Assembly: GCA_002363865.1 (NCBI GenBank)
Contig: DEWY01000002.1
Location: 124,001-188,000 of the forward strand
Source: Caulobacteraceae bacterium UBA3198
GTDB taxonomy: Bacteria; Pseudomonadota; Alphaproteobacteria; Caulobacterales; Caulobacteraceae
DNA length: 64,000 nt
Direction of reading: 5' to 3'
The translations under genes were made by a program, and so were the position numbers. The notes beneath the pieces were generated by a model. That model saw only the letters and a program-made list of their open reading frames with translations, had not been told where the DNA came from and ran no database searches. Of this stretch, positions 58,946-64,000 are shown one piece after another. Numbering within the stretch: position 1 is the stretch's first letter; each line of letters starts with the position of its first letter.

Positions 58946-59644
58946 TCAGGTGCGGCCCGTCACTGGGATCAGGGCGCCGGTCAGCGCCCTGGCGGCCGGC
59001 GAGGCCAGGAACAGGATCACCTCGGCCAGGTCAGCTGGCGCGACCCAGGCGGAGAAGTCCGCCTCAGGCATGTCCGCGCGATTGGCCGGAGTGTCGATGA
59101 TCGACGGCAGGACGGCGTTGACCGTGACGCCGTCGGCTTTCAGCTCCTCGGCCAGGCTCTCGGTCAGCCGGTGCACGCCTGCCTTGGCGGCCGCATAGGC
59201 GCCCATTCCCGCCGCGGCCTTCACCGCGCCTGCTGCGCCAATATTAACGATACGCCCCGCCGGGCTGGCCCTCAGCAGTCTCAGCGCCGCGCGGCTGGCG
59301 TTGGCGGCGGTCTTTACATTGGTGGCGTAGAGCAGATCCCAGACGGCGGGGTCGCCCTCGTCCAGGGTCTGCCAGCGAAATCCGCCGGCGATGTTGATCA
59401 GAACATCGAGGCGGCCAAATCGGCTCTCCACCCCGGCGAGAGCGGCCTCAGCGGCCGCCGGATCGGCCAGATCGACGCCGGTGAGCACCAGGGCGTCGAC
59501 GCCGCAGGCCTCCACCAGGCCCTCCGGGGGAACCAGGCTGTGATCGATCAGCGCCAGTCGGGCGCCCTGGAGGGCGGCGGCCGTGGCGACCACCTCCCCC
59601 AGGACGCCGAAGGCGCCGGTGACGGCTATGATGCGCGGGCTCAT
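58946..59644 (-). CDS. Short-chain dehydrogenase/reductase (FabG-like)
   Basis: A 232-residue NAD(P)-dependent oxidoreductase. The dinucleotide loop is VTGAFGVLGEVV, NIAGG marks the end of strand 4, and the catalytic Tyr and Lys are in GAYAAAKAGVHRLTESLAEEL, with the Ser region at NIGAAGAVKA. The TGxxxGxG Gly pattern is slightly altered (TGAFGVLG). Substrate unknown; its place 13 bases after a thiolase gene suggests beta-oxidation or 3-ketoacyl-CoA metabolism. Confidence 0.88.
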   Translation of the reverse strand: MSPRIIAVTGAFGVLGEVVATAAALQGARLALIDHSLVPPEGLVEACGVDALVLTGVDLADPAAAEAALAGVESRFGRLDVLINIAGGFRWQTLDEGDPAVWDLLYATNVKTAANASRAALRLLRASPAGRIVNIGAAGAVKAAAGMGAYAAAKAGVHRLTESLAEELKADGVTVNAVLPSIIDTPANRADMPEADFSAWVAPADLAEVILFLASPAARALTGALIPVTGRT

Positions 59645-59657
59645 GGGCCCGAGTTTA

Positions 59658-60830
59658 TCAGAGCCGCTCGATGATTGTCACATTGGCCATGCCGCCGCCT
59701 TCGCACATGGTCTGCAGGCCATAGCGCTTGTTCCGCGCCTTCAGGCCATGGACCAGTGTGGTCATCAGCTTGGTGCCCGACGCGCCCAGCGGATGGCCCA
59801 GCGCAATGGCGCCGCCATTGACGTTCATGTTTTCCGGATTGGCGCCGGTCGCCTTAAGCCAGGCCACGGGCACCGAGGCGAAGGCCTCATTGACCTCGAA
59901 GAGATCGATGTCGTCGATCTTCATGCCGGCCTTTTCCAGGGCCCGCTGGGTGGCGGGCAGCGGGGCTTCCAGCATGATCACCGGGTCATGGCCCATCACC
60001 GACAGGTGGTGGATGCGGGCCAGCGGCGTCAGGCCGAATTCCTTCAGGGCCTTTTCCGAGACGATCATCACGCCCGAGGCGCCGTCGCAGATCTGGCTGG
60101 AGGTGGCCGCGGTGATGGCCCCGCCCTCGGCCAGCAGCTTCACGCCGCGGATGCCGTCGAGGCTGGCGTCAAAGCGGATGCCCTCATCGATGGTGTGGTC
60201 GCTCTCGGCGCCGTTCTCGTCCTTGATCTTCAGAGCGACGATCTCGTCCTTGAAGGCCCCGGCCTGGGTGGCGGCGATGGCGCGCTGGTGGCTGTTATAG
60301 GCGTACTCGTCCAGCTGGTCCTTCGAGAGGCCGTACTTCTTGGCCATCATCTCAGCGCCCATGAACTGGGAGAATTGGATGTTGGGGTAACGCTCCTCCA
60401 TCCGCGGGCTCTTGTACTGGCCCATGCCAGCCTTGGCGGCCAGCGCGGCCGACGAGCCCATGGGCACGCGGGTCATGCTCTCGACGCCGGCGGCGATGAC
60501 GATGTCCTGGGTTCCGCTCATGACGGCTTGAGCGGCGAACTGCAGGGCCTGTTGCGAGGAGCCACACTGGCGGTCGATGGAGGTGCCCGGCACACTTTCC
60601 GGCAGCTTGGAAGCCATGACGGCGTTGCGCGCCACATTGATGGCCTGCTCGCCCACCTGCATGACGCAGCCCATGACCACGTCTTCGACCCGGGCCGGGT
60701 CCACGCCCGTGCGGTCGACCAGTTCGTTGAGCACCACGGCGCCCAGATCCACCGGATGCCAGTCTTTCAGCTTGCCGCCCTTGCGGCCGCCGGCCGTGCG
60801 GGTGGCCGCGACGATATAGGCTTCGCCCAT
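59658..60830 (-). CDS. Acetyl-CoA C-acyltransferase (thiolase)
   Basis: A 390-residue thiolase. The nucleophilic Cys lies in SIDRQCGSSQQALQFAAQAV, the catalytic His in GGAIALGHPLGASGTKLM, and the second Cys in TMCEGGGMANVTII. It most likely cleaves 3-ketoacyl-CoA in fatty acid degradation, in line with the downstream SDR; a biosynthetic acetyl-CoA acetyltransferase cannot be excluded. Confidence 0.92.
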   Translation of the reverse strand: MGEAYIVAATRTAGGRKGGKLKDWHPVDLGAVVLNELVDRTGVDPARVEDVVMGCVMQVGEQAINVARNAVMASKLPESVPGTSIDRQCGSSQQALQFAAQAVMSGTQDIVIAAGVESMTRVPMGSSAALAAKAGMGQYKSPRMEERYPNIQFSQFMGAEMMAKKYGLSKDQLDEYAYNSHQRAIAATQAGAFKDEIVALKIKDENGAESDHTIDEGIRFDASLDGIRGVKLLAEGGAITAATSSQICDGASGVMIVSEKALKEFGLTPLARIHHLSVMGHDPVIMLEAPLPATQRALEKAGMKIDDIDLFEVNEAFASVPVAWLKATGANPENMNVNGGAIALGHPLGASGTKLMTTLVHGLKARNKRYGLQTMCEGGGMANVTIIERL

Positions 60831-60915
60831 TGTTCCGCTCCCTTGCCTGGACCCCAGGCCGGGCCAGATGGGGTCATCTGCGCCGGACGAAGGATCGATC
60901 TTCTAAAGCTTGCCG

Positions 60916-60931
60916 CGCGCCCTGTGGCGCG
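60916..60931. terminator. Small GC hairpin between thiolase and cupin-like gene
   Basis: CGCGCC (60916-60921) and GGCGCG (60926-60931) form a 6-bp stem with loop CTGT, 65 bases after the cupin-like stop on the minus strand. No U-run; weak candidate terminator. Confidence 0.3.
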
Positions 60932-60995
60932 TCCAAAACAAGTCTATTCGGGCGCCGCGAGGTAAGCCAACTGGGCGTTTTGGGGCGATTTTCGC

Positions 60996-61907
60996 TCAGA
61001 TCGGCAGGACGGCGCCGGGCTGGGCTGGGTCCAGGCGGAAGGTGGCCGGCAGGATCCGCTCATGCGCCTTCTGCAGCTTCAGGGCCTTGGCGCCTCGGGC
61101 CAGGGCGAGCTTGCCCAGATTGGCCGGGCTGACCCCGTCGCTCAGGCGCGGCCGCAGACCAGCCCGCCGGCGCATCACCCCGTTGGCGTAGATCACATTG
61201 GCGCGCAGCAGGGCCTGAGGGGTCATGAACTCCATGGAGAGCGAGACATTGAGCATCGGTCCGTTCTCGATCCGATGGGGCGCGTTTTGGGCCCAGGTGA
61301 CCATGCGGCCCGGGGTCAGCTCCACCGCCTCGGCGCCGGCGTCCCAAGCGGGATCAAAGGCGAACTGCTCGGCGCTTTCCCGTAGGACGATCTTCTCCAG
61401 GGCCTCCTCGCCCACATAGGGCGCCTTGGGCGGATAGACCCAGACCCGCTTGGTCCCGCGGATCTGCCACAGGGACACCAGCGGAACGTCCAGGTGATAG
61501 AAGACCTGCGCATTGGCCGAGGAGATCAGCACGCCAAGGTCGCGCTTGAAGGTGCGCAGACTTGGCGCCATGGCCTCCTTCTCGGCGAAGACCTCATCGG
61601 CCAGATCGGCATAGGGCTTCAGATAGAGATTGGCCTCGCGCAGGTTCAGCCAGATCCGGCCGGCCTTGGCCGACTCCAGAAGCTGCGCCCCGGTCAGGCC
61701 ATCGCCAGAGCCCTTGCGCCAGGTGGTCCAGGCCCGCGGGTCCTCGCCCATGGTGAAGACGCCGAGCTTGGACCGGGGGTAGGCCTCGAGCGCCTCGGCC
61801 AGGCCCTCGTCGGTGAACATCGGACGGTGGTGCAGATCGTGGGCGAAGTTCAGGGTCTGCTTGCCGAAGGCTGCGGCCTTCTCGTCGGTCCAGTCTTGGA
61901 TGATCAT
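60996..61907 (-). CDS. Cupin-like / JmjC-type protein
   Basis: A 303-residue soluble protein. The core VFYHLDVPLVSLWQIRGTKR followed by VWVYPP resembles cupin-like and JmjC-type Fe(II)/2-oxoglutarate enzymes: H and D of HLD, and a later H in WAQNAPHRIEN, would be the metal triad. A C-terminal helical part with many Lys/Arg residues follows. It may be a hydroxylase or a degenerate cupin with a structural role. Similar proteins sit beside glycosyltransferase and GNAT genes in Caulobacterales (from memory), as here. It is 15 bases from the GT2 gene, so they are co-transcribed. Confidence 0.65.
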   Translation of the reverse strand: MIIQDWTDEKAAAFGKQTLNFAHDLHHRPMFTDEGLAEALEAYPRSKLGVFTMGEDPRAWTTWRKGSGDGLTGAQLLESAKAGRIWLNLREANLYLKPYADLADEVFAEKEAMAPSLRTFKRDLGVLISSANAQVFYHLDVPLVSLWQIRGTKRVWVYPPKAPYVGEEALEKIVLRESAEQFAFDPAWDAGAEAVELTPGRMVTWAQNAPHRIENGPMLNVSLSMEFMTPQALLRANVIYANGVMRRRAGLRPRLSDGVSPANLGKLALARGAKALKLQKAHERILPATFRLDPAQPGAVLPI

Positions 61908-61922
61908 GGGAGTCTCACCGGG

Positions 61923-62849
61923 TCAGACCGCGCTGCGGCCGTAGAATTCGATCTTGAAGGGGCCCCACCACAGGGTCTTGCCCAGACCGCGCGCGGCGCG
62001 GTCCAGGGTGAAGGCGAAGTCGGGCGCGCCGATCAACCACTTCACGGCGGCCAGCAGTCCGAAGACCCCGGCCTGAACCAGCCCCTGCGCCATCCAGAAG
62101 ACGAGGCCAGGGTAGTTGGGCGGCGTGGCCGCGGCGCAGGCGGCCGAGGGGCCCTGGCCGTAGGCGAAGGCGCGGCGGATGGTGTAATCCAGGCTCAGCC
62201 GGCTGGGGACGGGATCCTCCCAGACGAAGGCGTCCGCCGACCAGGCGAACCGCGCGCCCTCAGCCTTCATCTGGCCAAACAGCAGGTCGTCCTCGCCGCC
62301 GATATGGTTGCGTAGCGCCGAGAACGGCGCATGGGGATCGGGCAGAGCCGCCCGGCGCAGCAGGCTGTTGCCACAACCGTAATAGTCCTCAATCACCCCT
62401 GTGGAGGCCGGCCCCAGTCGGGAGAAGAAGGTCTCAAGATAGGTCCTGTGGCGGGTGATCTCCGGGGGCGCACGCCCCCGCACGGGACCAAAGACCACGT
62501 CGGCGTCGAGGCTCGTGCGGGTCGACAGCAGCCCCGCCAGCCAGTTGGGCGGCGCTTCCTCGTCATCGTCCAGGAAGGCGATCAGCTCCCCCTTCGCCTG
62601 GGCCAGTGCTGCATTGCGGGCGTTGGCGACGCCGGCTTTCGGCTCATGAACATAGACCACCGGAAAGGGCGCCTCGGCCGCCAGGGACTCCACGGTCGCC
62701 TGGGCCGAAGGAACCTGATCGTTATCGACCACCACCAGTTCCAGGCGCGCCGGGTCCACGCCCTGTTGCGCGAAGACGCTGCGCGCCGCCACGCTCAGGC
62801 CCGAGAGGCGGCGTTGGGTGGGGATGACCAGGCTGACCGTTTCCAACAT
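61923..62849 (-). CDS. Family 2 glycosyltransferase
   Basis: A 308-residue GT-A enzyme. MLETVSLVIPTQRRLSGLSV opens the nucleotide-binding half, LVVVDNDQVPS is the first Asp motif and LIAFLDDDEEAPPNW holds the DxD equivalent. EDDLLFGQMKAEG contains the catalytic acid region. A hydrophobic C-terminal stretch (LVFWMAQGLVQAGVFGLLAAVKW) should tether it to the inner membrane. It lies between the cupin-like and FemAB-like genes in one operon, suggesting synthesis or modification of a surface polysaccharide. Confidence 0.88.
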   Translation of the reverse strand: MLETVSLVIPTQRRLSGLSVAARSVFAQQGVDPARLELVVVDNDQVPSAQATVESLAAEAPFPVVYVHEPKAGVANARNAALAQAKGELIAFLDDDEEAPPNWLAGLLSTRTSLDADVVFGPVRGRAPPEITRHRTYLETFFSRLGPASTGVIEDYYGCGNSLLRRAALPDPHAPFSALRNHIGGEDDLLFGQMKAEGARFAWSADAFVWEDPVPSRLSLDYTIRRAFAYGQGPSAACAAATPPNYPGLVFWMAQGLVQAGVFGLLAAVKWLIGAPDFAFTLDRAARGLGKTLWWGPFKIEFYGRSAV

Positions 62850-62856
62850 CTCAGAC

Positions 62857-63999
62857 TCACCCCTCGATCTCCACGCCGGTGCGGCGCGCCTTGGACGCCA
62901 CGGCGTTCGCCAGGCCGCGCACGCGGCCGCCCAGGGTGAGTTCTACGTCCGAGATGGTTTCGAAACGGCGCCGGACCCGGAGCGCGATAGGACCGCAACC
63001 CGCCCCGGCCAGGCGCCAGGCGCCCTCCCCCAGGCGGGAACGCCAGCCTGCGGCGCCGGCGGCCAGGGCCGTGCCGTCGCCGATCTGGCGATGAGTCAGC
63101 GCATAGGGCGCCTTGTAGTGGTCGTGTCCGGGACCGAGGTCATAGGTTCGCAGGCCAAGGTCGGGCATGGCGGCGATGACCTGCAGCAGGAAGAGCTGAC
63201 CCACTGAATAGGCGCCTAGCTCAGGGTCGGTCGCGGCGATCCAGGGATGGTACACGTCCCCCAGGCGCACGCCGAAATGGCCCGCCACCACCCGACCCTC
63301 GACCCGTAGGGTGATCATCAGGCCGCGGAAGTCGCCCTCGGTGTTCGCAAACAGGGTGTCCATCAGCTGCCGCGTCCAGGCCGGCGCCAAGAAATCGTGC
63401 GCGCCCGTGCGCTGGAGCTGTTCGCGCTTCCAGGCGATCAGCTGGTCAAAGGCGGCGCGGTCCTGGTCTGGGGCGCTGAGGGTCAGCTCGCCCAGCTCGC
63501 GGGCGATCTTGCTCTGCAGGCGCCGGTAGTTCTTGAAGCGCTTGGGGCTCTGGGCCCGAAGGGCCTCCAGATAGACGTCCGCGCCCTGGTCAAGTTCGAT
63601 GACATAGGCCGTCCGGTCCGCCCGGACCGCGCCGTCGAACAGGCTTTGCGGATCGATCAGACCGGTGAACCGAAAGGCGCCCAGGCCCGCCTGGGCCAGG
63701 GCCTCGCCCGCCGCCATGGACTCACGACTGACCAAGGCGTGATAGTCCGACAGGGGCGCGCCGATGGGCCGCGCCAGGCCGCCTGTCTTCAAATGGTGCG
63801 GCAGAAATCCGACAGCCTCGCCGTCCTGACGCCAGATCGCCACCCGCGCGTCCGGCCGCACGGCCCCGACGGCCCGGGCGAAATCGGGGCCCAGCAGGGG
63901 CGAAGCGAAGGCCGGGTCGGCGGCGGCGATGGCCCGCCAGGTCGCGATATCATCGCTGGAAAGATCGGCCGGGTGCAGAGTCTGTGTGGCTGACATCAT
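62857..63999 (-). CDS. FemAB/BcsL-type GNAT acyltransferase, HfsK-like
   Basis: At least 380 residues to the last ATG pair at 63994-63999, one base from the window edge; an upstream start outside the window is possible. It has two GNAT-like folds (PF13480 type): FLPHHLKTGGLARPIGAPLSDYH in the first, and FDQLIAWKREQLQRTGAHDF and VAGHFGVRLGDVYHPWIAATDPE in the second, with a conserved YDLGPGHDHYKAPYA. HfsK of Caulobacter, which modifies the holdfast polysaccharide, belongs to this family; orthology is not proven. First gene of the GT2/cupin-like operon. Confidence 0.75.
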   Translation of the reverse strand: MMSATQTLHPADLSSDDIATWRAIAAADPAFASPLLGPDFARAVGAVRPDARVAIWRQDGEAVGFLPHHLKTGGLARPIGAPLSDYHALVSRESMAAGEALAQAGLGAFRFTGLIDPQSLFDGAVRADRTAYVIELDQGADVYLEALRAQSPKRFKNYRRLQSKIARELGELTLSAPDQDRAAFDQLIAWKREQLQRTGAHDFLAPAWTRQLMDTLFANTEGDFRGLMITLRVEGRVVAGHFGVRLGDVYHPWIAATDPELGAYSVGQLFLLQVIAAMPDLGLRTYDLGPGHDHYKAPYALTHRQIGDGTALAAGAAGWRSRLGEGAWRLAGAGCGPIALRVRRRFETISDVELTLGGRVRGLANAVASKARRTGVEIEG

Positions 64000-64000
64000 C

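Overview
The window is a chromosomal segment of an alphaproteobacterium, most likely a member of Caulobacteraceae (Caulobacter/Phenylobacterium type). The reasons are high GC (about two thirds or more in most genes), an FtsZ with a Caulobacter-like start, a very long Pro/Ala-rich linker and an EIPSFLRRL-type tail, the gene order ddl-ftsQ-ftsA-ftsZ-lpxC-bamD-recN-ligA-pepP, a SigF/NrsF sigma/anti-sigma pair with its GTAACC-N16-CGAA promoter, and CtrA- and CcrM-like sites at the ftsZ promoter. No tRNA, rRNA, CRISPR array or insertion sequence was recognised.

Layout. 1-2060 (+): the tail of a DUF6134-like protein, then an M24 aminopeptidase. 2184-32792 (-): the dcw (division and cell wall) supercluster, read from right to left: mraZ, rsmH, ftsL, ftsI, murE, murF, mraY, murD, ftsW, murG, murC, murB, a break, then ddl, ftsQ, ftsA, ftsZ, lpxC, bamD, recN, ligA. 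Most neighbours overlap by 1-8 bases, so it is probably one long operon with internal promoters. The break (about 13.6-19.2 kb) holds an RND efflux pair on the same strand and, on the opposite strand, a PadR regulator overlapping a membrane-bound sugar-transferase-like gene whose GC falls to about 45%. This looks like an insertion into an otherwise conserved cluster. RNase P RNA (rnpB) lies just upstream of mraZ, and a perfect alphaproteobacterial LexA box lies between them.

33.5-38.4 kb (-): a PaiB-like protein, an AmpD-like amidase, an EamA transporter and two acyl-CoA dehydrogenases with palindromic intergenic repeats between them. 38.5-43.8 kb: an EEP-family phosphatase/nuclease convergent with a eukaryotic-type phospholipase D, a small exported protein, DUF1289, a membrane-anchored retropepsin with a structured leader, a GNAT enzyme and dusA. 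44.2-52.1 kb (+): ccoNOQP-ccoGHIS (cbb3 oxidase and its assembly genes) downstream of an FNR/FixK box shared with a divergent small Cys-containing membrane protein.

52.1-64 kb: NrsF/SigF, a sorbosone-dehydrogenase-like lipoprotein, a globin-coupled chemotaxis receptor (an O2 sensor, fitting the cbb3 context), a TonB-dependent receptor, a small unknown, an SDR, a thiolase, and a cupin-like/GT2/FemAB-like cluster that runs to the right edge.

The main candidates for something new are the PadR/sugar-transferase-like pair inside the dcw cluster, the LexA box at the head of that cluster, the alternative-pairing leader before the retropepsin, and the small membrane protein that shares the cco FNR box.
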